DNA of 64,000 nt from Cellulomonas dongxiuzhuiae (GTDB taxonomy: Bacteria > Actinomycetota > Actinomycetes > Actinomycetales > Cellulomonadaceae), in contig NZ_CP076023.1 in assembly GCF_018623035.1 (NCBI RefSeq), positions 3,534,001 through 3,598,000 on the forward strand. Reading direction: 5' to 3'. Within the stretch, counting starts at the first letter, position 1. The number at the start of each line of letters is the position of its first letter. Positions 1-8,896 of the stretch are shown piece by piece. The position numbers were made by a program, and so were the translations under genes. The notes below the pieces were generated by a model, which saw only the letters and a list, made by a program, of their open reading frames with translations, had not been told where the DNA came from and did not search any database.

Positions 1-242
1 AGCTCGACCTGCCGGCCCTCATGGCGCGGCGCGGGTCGGTCATCGCCACGACGCTGCGCGACCGTCCCGCCGCGCAGAAGGCCGCGATCATGGCCGACGT
101 GCGCGCCCACGTCTGGCCGCTCGTGCTCGACGGCCGCGTGCGTCCCGTCGTGCACGCGCGCGTGCCGCTGGCCGACGCGCGCCGCGCGCACGAGCTGCTC
201 GAGTCGGGCGAGGTGTTCGGCAAGGTCCTGCTGCTGCCCTGA
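1..242 (+). CDS. Zinc-type NAD(P)H:quinone oxidoreductase, C-terminal end (cut by window edge)
   Basis: An open frame enters from the left edge (first full codon at base 3) and ends at TGA 240-242, giving the last 79 residues. The stretch MARRGSVIATTLRDRP, followed by an Ala/Lys-rich helix, a Val-rich strand and a closing segment reading ESGEVFGKVLLLP, matches the C-terminus of medium-chain quinone oxidoreductases of the PIG3/QOR type. These transfer hydride from NADPH to quinones in the cytoplasm. The cofactor-binding Rossmann part lies outside the window, so activity cannot be judged. The next gene converges on it after 17 bases. Confidence 0.75.
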   Translation, partial: LDLPALMARRGSVIATTLRDRPAAQKAAIMADVRAHVWPLVLDGRVRPVVHARVPLADARRAHELLESGEVFGKVLLLP

Positions 243-259
243 GCGCGCGGGCGCAGGCG

Positions 260-1492
260 TCAGCCAAGCAGACCGGCCGCCAGCGCGGGCGCCAGGGCGG
301 GTGCGAGCGGCAGGCGCGGCACGAGCGTCGCCTGGACCGCGTGGTAGATGTCCGCCTTCCCGGCCCACACGGTCCGCGAGACCCGGTTGTCGGTGCCGAG
401 CTCGTGCCACCACGAGCCGCCGTCCCGGTCCAGCACGTGCTCGCCGATGTACTCCCACCACAGCGTGTAGAGGTCGTCGTAGCCCGCGTCGCCGGTCGCG
501 GCGTGCAGCGCGGCGGCGGCGGCGACGGCCTCCGCCGCGACCCAGTGCATGCGCTCGCGGACGACGGGACGCCCCTGCCAGTCCACCGTGTAGACGAACC
601 CCGGGGCGCCGTCGACGTCCCAGCCGTCGCGCACGGACGCGCCGAAGAGGTCGGCCGCGTCGTGCAGGAGCCACGCGGGTGCGTCGTCGCCGCGGGCCTG
701 CAGCGCGGCGCGCGCGTGCAGCGTGAGGCGCGCCCACTCGAACCCGTGGCCCACGGTCGCGCCGTAGGGCCGGAAGGGGTGCGCCGGGGTGTCGGCGTTG
801 TACTCACGGTCCTCGCGCCACGACGCGTCGTAGTGCTCCGGCAGGCGCCAGGAGCCGCCGCGCGCGAAGCCGTGCACCACCCGCTCGACGATCCGCACGG
901 CGCGGTCGAGCCACCGCCGGTCGCCGGTGACGTCCGCGGCGGCGAGGTACGCCTCGACCGTGTGCATGTTCGCGTTGACGCCCCGGTACGGGTCGAGGTC
1001 CGTGAACGTGCGGTCCCACTCCTCGACGACCATGCCGGCCTCGTCGTCCCAGAACCGGCGCTCCTGCACGGCGAGCGCGTCGTCGAGCAGCGCGCGGGCG
1101 CCGGGGCGTCCCGCGACGGTCGCGCTCGCGGCCGCGAGGACGACGAACGCGTGCGGGTAGGCGGCCTTGGTGGTGTCGCGCGGCGTCCCGTCGGGCTCGA
1201 CCTCGGCGAACCAGCCGCCGTGCTCGTCGTCGCGGAACAGCCCGGTCAGCGCCGCGAGCCCGTGGTCGACGAGGGCGGCGGACCCCGGCCGGCCGGCGAG
1301 GTGACCGAGCGCGTAGACGTGCGTCATGCGGCACGTGATCCACAGCTCGAGGGGGCCGGGCTGGGGACGCCCCACGTCGTCGAGCCGGGCGAAGCCGCCG
1401 CGCGCGAGCCGCGACGGACGCCCGAACTCCCACAGGCGGTCCGTCTCCGCCTCGAGCCAGCGGCCGTGCGCCGGGGTGCTGAGCCACGCCAT
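260..1492 (-). CDS. AGE-family sugar isomerase/epimerase (YihS/mannose-isomerase-like)
   Basis: The 410-residue protein has the length and pattern of N-acylglucosamine 2-epimerase (alpha/alpha)6-barrel enzymes. The catalytic-site residues of the YihS/mannose isomerase branch can be read off: Arg55 (TCRMTH), His177 (NANMHTVEAYL), His249 and Glu252 (GHGFEWARL), and His384 (DIYHAVQ). Family members interconvert aldoses and ketoses such as mannose/fructose or sulfoquinovose/sulfofructose. No sulfoquinovose genes are nearby, so mannose or a related sugar is the more cautious guess. It is cytoplasmic, with no signal peptide. It appears monocistronic and is transcribed away from bpa. Confidence 0.85.
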   Translation of the reverse strand: MAWLSTPAHGRWLEAETDRLWEFGRPSRLARGGFARLDDVGRPQPGPLELWITCRMTHVYALGHLAGRPGSAALVDHGLAALTGLFRDDEHGGWFAEVEPDGTPRDTTKAAYPHAFVVLAAASATVAGRPGARALLDDALAVQERRFWDDEAGMVVEEWDRTFTDLDPYRGVNANMHTVEAYLAAADVTGDRRWLDRAVRIVERVVHGFARGGSWRLPEHYDASWREDREYNADTPAHPFRPYGATVGHGFEWARLTLHARAALQARGDDAPAWLLHDAADLFGASVRDGWDVDGAPGFVYTVDWQGRPVVRERMHWVAAEAVAAAAALHAATGDAGYDDLYTLWWEYIGEHVLDRDGGSWWHELGTDNRVSRTVWAGKADIYHAVQATLVPRLPLAPALAPALAAGLLG

Positions 1493-1561
1493 CCACCCAC
1501 CCTAGTCAGCGCTCGTCCGGGTGGGCCTGCGCCTGGCGGGCGTCTCGGCGATGATGGCGGG

Positions 1562-2176
1562 GTGGACCACGACGAGCAGCACGACGAGCAGCACGGCGGG
1601 CGCGCGACGGGCGAGACCCGGGTGGGCCCCGGAGCCGGGAGCGGGGGGTCGGCCCCGCGCGTCGTCGTCGTGCCCCCGGACGCTCCGGAGGGCGACGCGC
1701 GCCCCGGCGGTGACGAGGACCTGGCCGGCATGGTCGGCCAGCCGGCGAAGGTCATGCGGATCGGCACAATGATCAAGCAGCTCCTCGACGAGGTGCGCTC
1801 GGCCCCGCTCGACGAGGCCGCCCGCGCGCGGCTGGCGGAGATCCACGAGCGCTCGTTGCACGAGCTCGAGGAGGGCCTGTCCCCCGAGCTGCTCGCCGAG
1901 CTGCACCGCATCACGCTGCCGTTCACCGAGGACACGGCACCGTCGGACGCCGAGCTGCGGATCGCGCAGGCCCAGCTGGTCGGGTGGCTCGAGGGCCTGT
2001 TCCACGGCATCCAGACGGCGCTCGTCGCGCAGCAGATGGCGGCGCAGGCCCAGCTCACGCAGATGCGGCGCGCACTGCCGCCGGGGCACGCGCCGGGACC
2101 GGGTGGCCTCGTGGTCCCGGTGGCCCGCGACGAGGGTCCGGACGACCTGCGTCCGTCGACGGGCCAGTACCTCTAG
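1562..2176 (+). CDS. bpa: Bacterial proteasome activator Bpa (DUF2587)
   Basis: From residue 57 the sequence VGQPAKVMRIGTMIKQLL, then RITLPF, DAELRIAQAQLVGWLEG and LFHGIQTALVAQQMAAQAQL, follows mycobacterial Bpa (Rv3780) almost residue for residue. The protein ends in GQYL, the tail that docks into and opens the 20S proteasome gate. Bpa forms a ring that feeds unstructured proteins to the proteasome without ATP. I chose GTG 1562 (204 residues) because it gives a disordered acidic N-terminus like the relatives'. ATG 1730 would start directly at the core. The stop codon overlaps that of the convergent EamA gene in a shared CTAG. Confidence 0.93.
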   Translation: MDHDEQHDEQHGGRATGETRVGPGAGSGGSAPRVVVVPPDAPEGDARPGGDEDLAGMVGQPAKVMRIGTMIKQLLDEVRSAPLDEAARARLAEIHERSLHELEEGLSPELLAELHRITLPFTEDTAPSDAELRIAQAQLVGWLEGLFHGIQTALVAQQMAAQAQLTQMRRALPPGHAPGPGGLVVPVARDEGPDDLRPSTGQYL

Positions 2177-3045
2177 CCGTCGGTGCCGCCGTCGGTGTCG
2201 CCGTCGGTCCCGCGGGACGGGCGGGCGGTCAGGGCGATGGCGCCCGAGACGAGGACCAGCCCGACCAGCTCGAGGCCGTGCGGCCACTGCCGCAGCGCCA
2301 CGGCCCCCACGACGGCCGCGGTGGCCGGCAGCAGCGCGAGCAGGATCGCGAACGTCGCGGCGCTGACCCGGCGCAGGACGACCTGCTCGAGCACGTAGGG
2401 CACGAGCGAGGAGCACACGGCGATCGCGACGACGACGCCGGCGAGCCGCGCGTCGTGCAGGACCGGACCGGCACCGCCCACGAGGAACGGCGCGAGGACC
2501 AGCGCGCCCGCCGCCATGGCGACCGCCAGGCCCGACGGCCCGGGCGCCCCGGCCCGCGCGACCCGGCGCCCCAGGACGATGTACGCGGCCCAGCACGCGG
2601 CGGCGACGCCGATCGCGACGAGGCCGGTGACGGCACCGGGCCCGGTGTCGAGGCTGATGCCCGCCAGCAGCACGACCCCCACGGCGGCGACCGCGATCGC
2701 GGCACGGTCCCGCCAGCCGGACCCGGTCACCGCGGCCACGGCCACCGGCCCGAGGAACTCGAGCGCGACCGCCGTGCCCAGCGGCAGGTGCTCGATCGCG
2801 ATGTAGAAGGTGACGTTCATCGTCGCGAGCACGACGCCGAAGACCACGGTCACCCGCAGGCGCCGCGCCTCCCACAGCTCCGCCACACGCCACGGCCGCC
2901 GCCACGCGAGCAGCACCGCCGCCGCGACGGTGACGCGCAGCCACGCGACCGTCCCCGCCGGGACCACCGCGAACAGCCCGACCGCGAGCGCTGCCCCGAG
3001 GTACTGCGTCAGCCCCGACAGCACGAACATCAGGGGAGCAGGCAC
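2173..3045 (-). CDS. EamA/DMT-family metabolite exporter
   Basis: This is a 290-residue, strongly hydrophobic protein with about ten membrane segments arranged as two EamA repeats. TFYIAIEHLPLGTAVALEFLGP and the second repeat's LEQVVLRRVSAATFAILLALLP are typical of the RhtA/YdcZ-like branch, which exports amino acids such as threonine and homoserine. The substrate cannot be read from sequence. The start is GTG; an in-frame ATG lies five codons in. The C-terminus is a short Gly/Asp/Thr-rich tail. Its 3' end overlaps bpa by four bases, tail to tail. Confidence 0.85.
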   Translation of the reverse strand: MPAPLMFVLSGLTQYLGAALAVGLFAVVPAGTVAWLRVTVAAAVLLAWRRPWRVAELWEARRLRVTVVFGVVLATMNVTFYIAIEHLPLGTAVALEFLGPVAVAAVTGSGWRDRAAIAVAAVGVVLLAGISLDTGPGAVTGLVAIGVAAACWAAYIVLGRRVARAGAPGPSGLAVAMAAGALVLAPFLVGGAGPVLHDARLAGVVVAIAVCSSLVPYVLEQVVLRRVSAATFAILLALLPATAAVVGAVALRQWPHGLELVGLVLVSGAIALTARPSRGTDGDTDGGTDG

Positions 3046-3097
3046 GCCGCCAGGCTACGTCCCCCGTGCTCCCCCACCCGGCCCGCCACCCCTGGCA

Positions 3098-3139
3098 CGC
3101 GAGAGAGCGATCCAGCACGTGCTGGATCGCTCTCTCGCG
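3098..3139 (-). terminator. 42-bp perfect palindrome, likely terminator of the sugar ABC operon
   Basis: Bases 3098-3118 are the exact reverse complement of 3119-3139, centred on CACGTG with no loop. It lies 25 bases beyond the last gene of the ABC operon and upstream of the EamA start. A transcript would fold into a very stable hairpin without a U-tract, as many actinobacterial terminators do. The arm core GCGATCCAGC recurs in the hairpin after pgm (17038-17086). Confidence 0.7.
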
Positions 3140-3164
3140 GACGACGGGCGGTGCGGCCGGGGGG

Positions 3165-4103
3165 TCAGCCCTTCACGGAGCCGGCCAGCAGGCCACGGAC
3201 GAAGTACCGCTGGAGCGCCAGGAAGACGACCAGCGGGACGACCATCGCGACGAACGCCCCCGCCGACAGCAGGTGCCACTGCGACCCGCGCGTGCCGGCG
3301 AGCTCGGCGATGCGGACCGTCAGCGGCGCGACGTCCGTGGTGCCGCCGACGAACACGAGCGCGACGAGCAGGTCGTTCCACACCCAGAGGAACTGGAAGA
3401 TGCCGAACGACGCGATCGCAGGCGTGAGCAGCGGCAGCAGCACCCGGAAGAACACGGTCACGTGCCCCGCGCCGTCGACGCGCGCGGCCTCGACGAGGGA
3501 CGCCGGGATGTCCTTCATGAAGTTGTGCAGCAGGTAGATCGCCAGCGGCAGCGCGAAGATCGAGTGCGACAGCCACACGACCCAGAACGAGCCGGCGAGC
3601 CCCCACGACACGTACTGCTGGAGCAGCGGCAGCAGCGTGACCTGGATCGGCACGACCTGCAGCGCAAAGACGGCGACGAACAGGACCTCGCGGCCGCGGA
3701 ACGGGATCCACGCGAACGCGTACGCCGCGAGCAGCGCGAGCGAGATCGGGATGACGACCGCGGGCAGCGTGATGACCAGGGAGTTGACGAAGAACGTCGC
3801 GAAGCTGGTCGACGAGCCGAACAGCACCTCGGTGTAGTTCTCGAGCGTGGACATCGGGTTGCCGAAGTACGTCCACCAGCCGCTGGTGCGGATCTCGGAG
3901 CGCGGGCGGAACGACGTGACGAGCAGGCCGAACGTGGGGACGGTCCACAGGATCGCCAGGACGATCGCGATGCCCGAGGCCCACGGCGAGCTGAGCCGCC
4001 CCTTGGCCGCGATCGCACGCTGCTCCGCCCGGGTCAGGCCCCGGACCTTGCGGGTGTCGACCTCGCCCGGGTCGATGAGCGTCGTCGGCGGGATGGCGGT
4101 CAT
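3165..4103 (-). CDS. Sugar ABC transporter permease, MalG/AglG type
   Basis: The 312-residue protein has six predicted membrane segments and the inner-membrane-permease EAA loop (EAARVDGAGHVTVFFRVLLP), which contacts the ATPase. It ends in RYFVRGLLAGSVKG, the usual C-terminus of MalG-type permeases. It forms the channel with the permease encoded just upstream, whose TGA overlaps this ATG (ATGA). Similarity to alpha-glucoside (AglG) permeases is my recollection of the family; the substrate is unproven. Its N-terminal 45 residues are a polar cytoplasmic extension. Confidence 0.9.
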   Translation of the reverse strand: MTAIPPTTLIDPGEVDTRKVRGLTRAEQRAIAAKGRLSSPWASGIAIVLAILWTVPTFGLLVTSFRPRSEIRTSGWWTYFGNPMSTLENYTEVLFGSSTSFATFFVNSLVITLPAVVIPISLALLAAYAFAWIPFRGREVLFVAVFALQVVPIQVTLLPLLQQYVSWGLAGSFWVVWLSHSIFALPLAIYLLHNFMKDIPASLVEAARVDGAGHVTVFFRVLLPLLTPAIASFGIFQFLWVWNDLLVALVFVGGTTDVAPLTVRIAELAGTRGSQWHLLSAGAFVAMVVPLVVFLALQRYFVRGLLAGSVKG

Positions 4104-5098
4104 CGGATCTCCTCCGCGAGCTTCAGCTGCCGCACGTTGTACGCGATGATCGGGATGACGAGGATGAAGAGGATGACGGCCAGAGCGGCGCCCAGCCCCT
4201 GGTTCCGCGCGGTGAAGCTCTGCGTGTAGAACTCGTAGGCCACGACCGACGTGCCGAAGTTGCCGCCGGTCATGGTGCGGACGATGTCGAAGACCTTCAG
4301 CGTCGCCATCGCGATGGTCGTCAGGACGACCACCAGCGCCGGCCGGATCGACGGCACGGTGATGAAGCGGAACATCGACAGACCGTGCAGACCGTCGAGG
4401 CGCGCGGCCTCGACGATGTCGTCGGGGATCGCCTTGACGGCGGCCGACAGCACGGTCATCGCGAAACCTGCCTGGATCCACACCATGACGACGATGAGGA
4501 ACAGGTTGTTCCACGGCTGGTCCTGCAGGAACTGCTGCGGTTCCATGCCCAGCCACACGAGCAGCTGGTTGAGCAGACCCGTCTGCTGGATGTTGCCCTG
4601 CACGGGCTTGTACTCGTAGACGAACTTCCAGATGATCGACGCGCCCACCAGGGAGATCGACATCGGCAGGAAGACCAGCGTCTTCGCGACGTACTCGAAC
4701 CTGGTGCGATCCACCAGCACGGCGTACACCAGGCCGAAGAACGTCGCCGCGAGCGGGACGAGCACGACCCACAGCGCGGTGTTGCGCAGCACGGTCTGGA
4801 ACTGGTCCTCCGTGAACGCCGTGACGTAGTTGTCCACGCCGACGAAGTTGCGCCCACGCCCGTCGTGGAAGGAGCTCCACACGGTGCGCAGCCCGGGGTA
4901 GAGCAGGCCGAAGGAGAGGAAGAGCAGGGTCGGGCCGAGGAACCCGAGCACGACGAGCCACGTCGGTGCCCGCCTCAGCCGGTCGATCCCCAGGAGGATC
5001 GCACCCATCACGACGACGAAGAGCAGGATGGCAAGAACCATCAGCGTCAGCTTCTCGGCGGTCGTGTCGGGTTGGAGCAACCAGTCCACGATGGTCAT
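4100..5098 (-). CDS. Sugar ABC transporter permease, MalF/AglF type
   Basis: The 332-residue membrane protein has a first helix near residues 18-40, a second near 52-75, and a permease core carrying the EAA motif EAARLDGLHGLSMFRFITVP. It pairs with the MalG-type permease to form the transmembrane channel. It sits second in the operon, 101 bases after the binding-protein gene across a strong hairpin, and is translationally coupled to the next permease. No ATPase gene lies nearby. In actinobacteria such importers often share a distant multi-use ATPase (MsiK-like). Confidence 0.9.
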   Translation of the reverse strand: MTIVDWLLQPDTTAEKLTLMVLAILLFVVVMGAILLGIDRLRRAPTWLVVLGFLGPTLLFLSFGLLYPGLRTVWSSFHDGRGRNFVGVDNYVTAFTEDQFQTVLRNTALWVVLVPLAATFFGLVYAVLVDRTRFEYVAKTLVFLPMSISLVGASIIWKFVYEYKPVQGNIQQTGLLNQLLVWLGMEPQQFLQDQPWNNLFLIVVMVWIQAGFAMTVLSAAVKAIPDDIVEAARLDGLHGLSMFRFITVPSIRPALVVVLTTIAMATLKVFDIVRTMTGGNFGTSVVAYEFYTQSFTARNQGLGAALAVILFILVIPIIAYNVRQLKLAEEIR

Positions 5099-5147
5099 CC
5101 CCTCGTCGTGCCGGTCGACGGCGACCGGTCAGCGGGTACGGCGGACG

Positions 5148-5187
5148 GCGTGGTGGGGGCCACCGATGTCGGCGACCCCCACCACGT
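5148..5187 (-). terminator. Intercistronic hairpin between binding-protein and permease genes
   Basis: Bases 5150-5159 pair perfectly with 5176-5185 (GTGGTGGGGG/CCCCCACCAC), extended by a C-G and a G-U pair. Hairpins in this place usually attenuate transcription or protect the upstream message, so the binding protein is made in excess over the permeases. The sequence shows the stem; the role is inferred. Confidence 0.55.
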
Positions 5188-5199
5188 GATGCTGCGACG

Positions 5200-6579
5200 T
5201 CAGCTGCTGGGCCAGTCGGCCTCGACGTTCGACAGCGTCGTCTGCGAGTCCTGCCCGGGGCTGATCCAGGAGACCATCTCGCGCCAGAACGAGCCGGCAC
5301 CGACGGAACCCGGCATCTGGTCGGAGCCGTCGAAGCGGAACGTGTACGTCTCGTCCGTCAGCAGGTCGAAGGACAGCTGGTCGATCGGCGACTGCAGCAG
5401 CTCGGGGTCCAGGCCGCTGTTCGCGCTGATCCAGCCCTGGCCCGTGACCTCGGCCTTGGCGTTGGCCCACTGCGGGCTCGACAGGTACGCGTGGAAGGCC
5501 CCGACCTCCGGCCGGTCCGAGAACGCCGTGACGAACTCGCCGCCACCGAGCAGCGGCTTGTCGTCCTCGGAGGCACCCGGCAGGTAGAACGCGTAGACGT
5601 CACCGTCCTCCGCGACCTCGATCCCCTCGTCCCAGTTGGCCTGGTAGAAGTTCGCGGCCCGGTGCAGGAAGCACGTCCCGTCGGGGATGCCGTTGCCGGA
5701 CTCGTTCCACGGGGCCGACGCGATCGACGCGACGTTGCCGAGGCCACCGTTGACGTAGTCCTCGTTCTTGAGGATGCCGCCGACCTCGTCGAGCGCCGCG
5801 ACGATCTGCGGGTCGTCGAAGGGGATCTCGTGGTTGACCCACTGGTCGTAGACGTCCGGACCGGCGGTCCGCAGCACGACGTCCTCCAGCCAGTCGGTGG
5901 CCGGCCAGCCGGTGCCCTCGCCCGACTCGATGCCGGCGCACCACGGCTTGATGTCGGGGTTGTCCTCGACGATCTGGTCGGTCAGGTCGAGCAGACCCTG
6001 CCACGTCGTCGGGACCTCGTAGCCGTTCTCCTCGAACGCCGCCGGCGAGTACCAGACGAACGACTTCACGTTCGCACCGAGCGGCGTCGCGTAGAGCGTC
6101 CCGTCGACGGTCCCGTACTCGGCCCAGGCCTCGGTGTAGTACTCGCTCGCGTTGTCGATGACGGGCTGCGGTGCGGGCTGCACCGCATCGGGGAAGTCCG
6201 CGACGAGCGACCGCAGGAAGCCCGGCTGCGGGATGTAGGCGATGTCGGGCGGGTTGCCCGCCTCGAGCCGCACGGGCAGCTGCGCCTCGAACTCGCGCGA
6301 CCCCTCGTAGTCGATCGTGGCGCCGGTGCACTCCTCGAAGGGTGCGTACGACGCCCGCTGCTCCTCGGCCTCCGGGTCGACGATCGAGGTGTAGACGGAG
6401 ATCGTCTTGCCCTCGAGGTCTCCGTACTGCTCGAAGTCCGCGCAGTCGAACGTCGGCTCGGCGTCACCGCCCCCCGAGGTGTTGTCCCCGTCCCCGCTCG
6501 AGCATGCCGTCAGCACGAGCCCGAGCCCGGTGACAGCGGCAGCGAGCGTCAGCCCGCGGCTCTGCTGGATGCGCTTCAT
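5200..6579 (-). CDS. Extracellular solute-binding lipoprotein of alpha-glucoside-type ABC importer
   Basis: The 459-residue protein starts with a positively charged signal peptide ending in the lipobox LTAC (Cys26), so it should be lipid-anchored outside the membrane. A Ser/Gly/Asp linker follows, then a family-1 binding fold. DLEGKTISVYTSIVDPEAEE and PPDIAYIPQPGFLRSLV resemble AglE-like alpha-glucoside binding proteins. GGAGG lies eight bases before the ATG, which fixes this start over an upstream in-frame option. A TTGACG hexamer on the minus strand (6683-6678) may be part of its promoter, with a poor -10. It is the first gene of the three-gene operon. Confidence 0.9.
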   Translation of the reverse strand: MKRIQQSRGLTLAAAVTGLGLVLTACSSGDGDNTSGGGDAEPTFDCADFEQYGDLEGKTISVYTSIVDPEAEEQRASYAPFEECTGATIDYEGSREFEAQLPVRLEAGNPPDIAYIPQPGFLRSLVADFPDAVQPAPQPVIDNASEYYTEAWAEYGTVDGTLYATPLGANVKSFVWYSPAAFEENGYEVPTTWQGLLDLTDQIVEDNPDIKPWCAGIESGEGTGWPATDWLEDVVLRTAGPDVYDQWVNHEIPFDDPQIVAALDEVGGILKNEDYVNGGLGNVASIASAPWNESGNGIPDGTCFLHRAANFYQANWDEGIEVAEDGDVYAFYLPGASEDDKPLLGGGEFVTAFSDRPEVGAFHAYLSSPQWANAKAEVTGQGWISANSGLDPELLQSPIDQLSFDLLTDETYTFRFDGSDQMPGSVGAGSFWREMVSWISPGQDSQTTLSNVEADWPSS

Positions 6580-6737
6580 GTGACCTCCACGTCCATGTGG
6601 TCGTGCCGGCGGGCCCTGGTGGACCCGACCTGCCACGAGACAAGTCCGTTTCGCGGGCACCTGCAAGGGCAAACGCACGTCAACCGGTCACGATCGGATC
6701 ACGGTCGGAACGTTGGGTGACCAGCGCGTCCGTCCCG

Positions 6738-7535
6738 TCACACCAGCACGTGCCGCAGCACGGCCACCGCCCCGTCGTCCTCGATGGTCCCGGTCACCTC
6801 GTCGGCCGCGCCGCGCACGGCGTCGTTCGCGTGCCCCATCGCGACCCCGCGCGCCGCCCAGCGCAGCATCTCCAGGTCGTTCTCGCCGTCGCCGATCGCG
6901 AGCGTCTCGTACGGCTCGACGCCCAGCGCGCGCCGGACCTCCTCGAGCGCGGAGGCCTTGGAGACGCCCCCGGGCGTGAGGTCGAGCCACGCGCTCCAGC
7001 CGACGGCGTACGTCACCTCGTGCAGCCCGACGCGCTCGACGATCGCGTGGAACTCCTCGGGGGTGCTCTGCGGCGCCCGGATGACGACGCGGGTCGCGGG
7101 TGCGGACGCGAGCTCGTCGAACGCGACGACCGTCACCTCGCCGGTCATCTCCCCCGGCGGGAACGGGGCCGAGACCCGGAAGCCGACACCGAGGTCCTCG
7201 ACCGCGTACAGCGCGTCGGGCAGCTCCAGGGCGATGGCGCGCAGCGCGGGCCCGGGGTCGAACGTCACGGAGCCGGCGATCGTCCACCCGTTCTCCTCGT
7301 CGGCGTCGAGCCGTGCCGTCACCGCACCGTTGGAGCACACGACCCAGCCGTGGGTCAGACCCAGGTCCTGCGCGACGGCGACGGCCGAGTGGGCGGACCT
7401 GCCGGTGGCCAGGACGACGTGGACACCCGCGTCGACCAGCGCGGTCACCGTGGTGCGCACGTCGTCGCTGATGACGCCGTCGTAGGACATGAGCGTGCCG
7501 TCGACGTCGAGCGCGACCAGCCGGGTGCGGCTCAT
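6738..7535 (-). CDS. HAD-superfamily phosphatase, Cof type
   Basis: The 265-residue protein carries the HAD nucleophile motif LDVDGTLM (Asp10, with Asp12 as general acid), a motif II threonine in ATGRSAHS, a type IIB cap, the motif III lysine in GVSKASAL, and [11 protein letters not shown] for magnesium. Cof-type enzymes hydrolyse sugar phosphates and other small phosphoesters in the cytoplasm; the substrate is unknown. The ATG overlaps the TGA of serS (ATGA), so the two are co-translated. This HAD-after-serS order is, as I recall, common in actinobacteria. Confidence 0.9.
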   Translation of the reverse strand: MSRTRLVALDVDGTLMSYDGVISDDVRTTVTALVDAGVHVVLATGRSAHSAVAVAQDLGLTHGWVVCSNGAVTARLDADEENGWTIAGSVTFDPGPALRAIALELPDALYAVEDLGVGFRVSAPFPPGEMTGEVTVVAFDELASAPATRVVIRAPQSTPEEFHAIVERVGLHEVTYAVGWSAWLDLTPGGVSKASALEEVRRALGVEPYETLAIGDGENDLEMLRWAARGVAMGHANDAVRGAADEVTGTIEDDGAVAVLRHVLV

Positions 7536-8812
7536 CGGACGGGCTCCAGGACCTCGAGGCCGCCCAGGTACGGCCGCAGGCCGTCGGGGACGCGCACCGA
7601 ACCGTCGGCCTGCTGGTGGTTCTCGAGGATCGCGACGATCCAGCGCGTGGTGGCGAGCGTGCCGTTGAGCGTCGCGACCGTGCGCATGCCGTCGGCCGTG
7701 CGCTCGCGCACCCCGAGCCGGCGGGCCTGGAACGTCGTGCAGTTGGAGGTCGACGTGACCTCCATCCAGCGCTGCTGGCTGGGCAGCCACGCCTCGCAGT
7801 CGAACTTGCGCGCGGCGCTCGACCCGAGGTCGCCCGCGGCGGTGTCGATGACGCGGTACGGCAGGTCCACGAGCGCGAGCATCTCCTTCTCCCACGCCAG
7901 GATCCGCCGGTGCTCGTCGTACGCGTCGTCGGGACGCGTCCACACGAAGGCCTCGACCTTGTGGAACTGGTGCACGCGGATGATGCCGCGCGTGTCCTTG
8001 CCGTACGACCCGGCCTCGCGCCGGTAGCAGGCGCTCCACCCGGCGTAGCGCAGCGGACCGTCCGCCAGGTCGAGGATCTCGCCCGAGTGGTAGCCGGCCA
8101 GGGCGACCTCGCTGGTCCCGACGAGGTACAGGTCGTCCGCCTCGAGGCGGTAGATCTCGTCGGCGTGCGACCCGAGGAACCCGGTGCCGGCCATGATCTC
8201 GGGCTTCACGAGCGTGGGGGTGATCGTCGGCGTGAACCCGTTGCGCATCGCCAGGTCCATCGCGGCGTTGAGCAGCGCGAGCTCGAGGCGCGCGCCGACG
8301 CCCGTGAGGAAGTAGAAGCGTGCGCCCGAGACCTTGGCACCGCGCTCGGTGTCGATCGCGCGCAGCCCCTCGCCGAGCTCCAGGTGGTCCTTCACGACGA
8401 AGTCCGGGCCGTACTCGGCCGCGAGGTCGCGCGGCGTGCCGACGTGCTCGAGCACCGTGTAGTCGTCCTCGCCCCCGCTGGGGACGCCGTCCTCGATGAC
8501 GTTGCCGATGCGCCGCGCGAGCTCGGTGGCGCGCGCCTCGGCCTGCTCGGCGTCACCCTGCAGGGCCTTCACGCGGGCGGCGAGCTGCTTGGTGTGCGCG
8601 AGCAGCGCCTGCTTCTCGTCACCGGAGGCCTGCGCGACCTGCTTGCCGAGGGACTTCTGCTCGGCCCGCAGCGTCTCGTACTCCGTCAGCGCGGAGCGAC
8701 GCAGCGCGTCGGCGTCGAGCACCTCGTCGACGAGGTGCGGGTCCTCGCCGCGGGCCACCTGGCTGGCGCGCACGATGTCGGGTTCCTGGCGCAGGAGCTG
8801 CAGATCGATCAC
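7532..8812 (-). CDS. serS: Seryl-tRNA synthetase
   Basis: The 426-residue protein has the length of bacterial SerRS. The N-terminal coiled-coil arm (about residues 30-100, rich in Glu, Lys and Ala) grips the long variable arm of tRNA-Ser. The class II catalytic domain follows, with the serine-binding [10 protein letters not shown], motif 2 ([15 protein letters not shown]) and motif 3 ([19 protein letters not shown]). It charges tRNA-Ser and also supplies Ser-tRNA for selenocysteine where that exists. It starts at MIDLQLLRQ, the standard N-terminus, 84 bases from the divergent kinase gene. Confidence 0.98.
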   Translation of the reverse strand: MIDLQLLRQEPDIVRASQVARGEDPHLVDEVLDADALRRSALTEYETLRAEQKSLGKQVAQASGDEKQALLAHTKQLAARVKALQGDAEQAEARATELARRIGNVIEDGVPSGGEDDYTVLEHVGTPRDLAAEYGPDFVVKDHLELGEGLRAIDTERGAKVSGARFYFLTGVGARLELALLNAAMDLAMRNGFTPTITPTLVKPEIMAGTGFLGSHADEIYRLEADDLYLVGTSEVALAGYHSGEILDLADGPLRYAGWSACYRREAGSYGKDTRGIIRVHQFHKVEAFVWTRPDDAYDEHRRILAWEKEMLALVDLPYRVIDTAAGDLGSSAARKFDCEAWLPSQQRWMEVTSTSNCTTFQARRLGVRERTADGMRTVATLNGTLATTRWIVAILENHQQADGSVRVPDGLRPYLGGLEVLEPVR

Positions 8813-8896
8813 CCCCCGACCCTACCGACCCCGCCACCCGGGTTCCCGCCGGCGCCCGCGCTGCGGCGTCGGCCGCGCACCCGTAGATTGCGCGAC

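Noticed and set aside
341-1561. Upstream extension of the bpa frame
   Set aside because: It is antisense to the AGE-family gene. Similarity to Bpa begins only after 1562.
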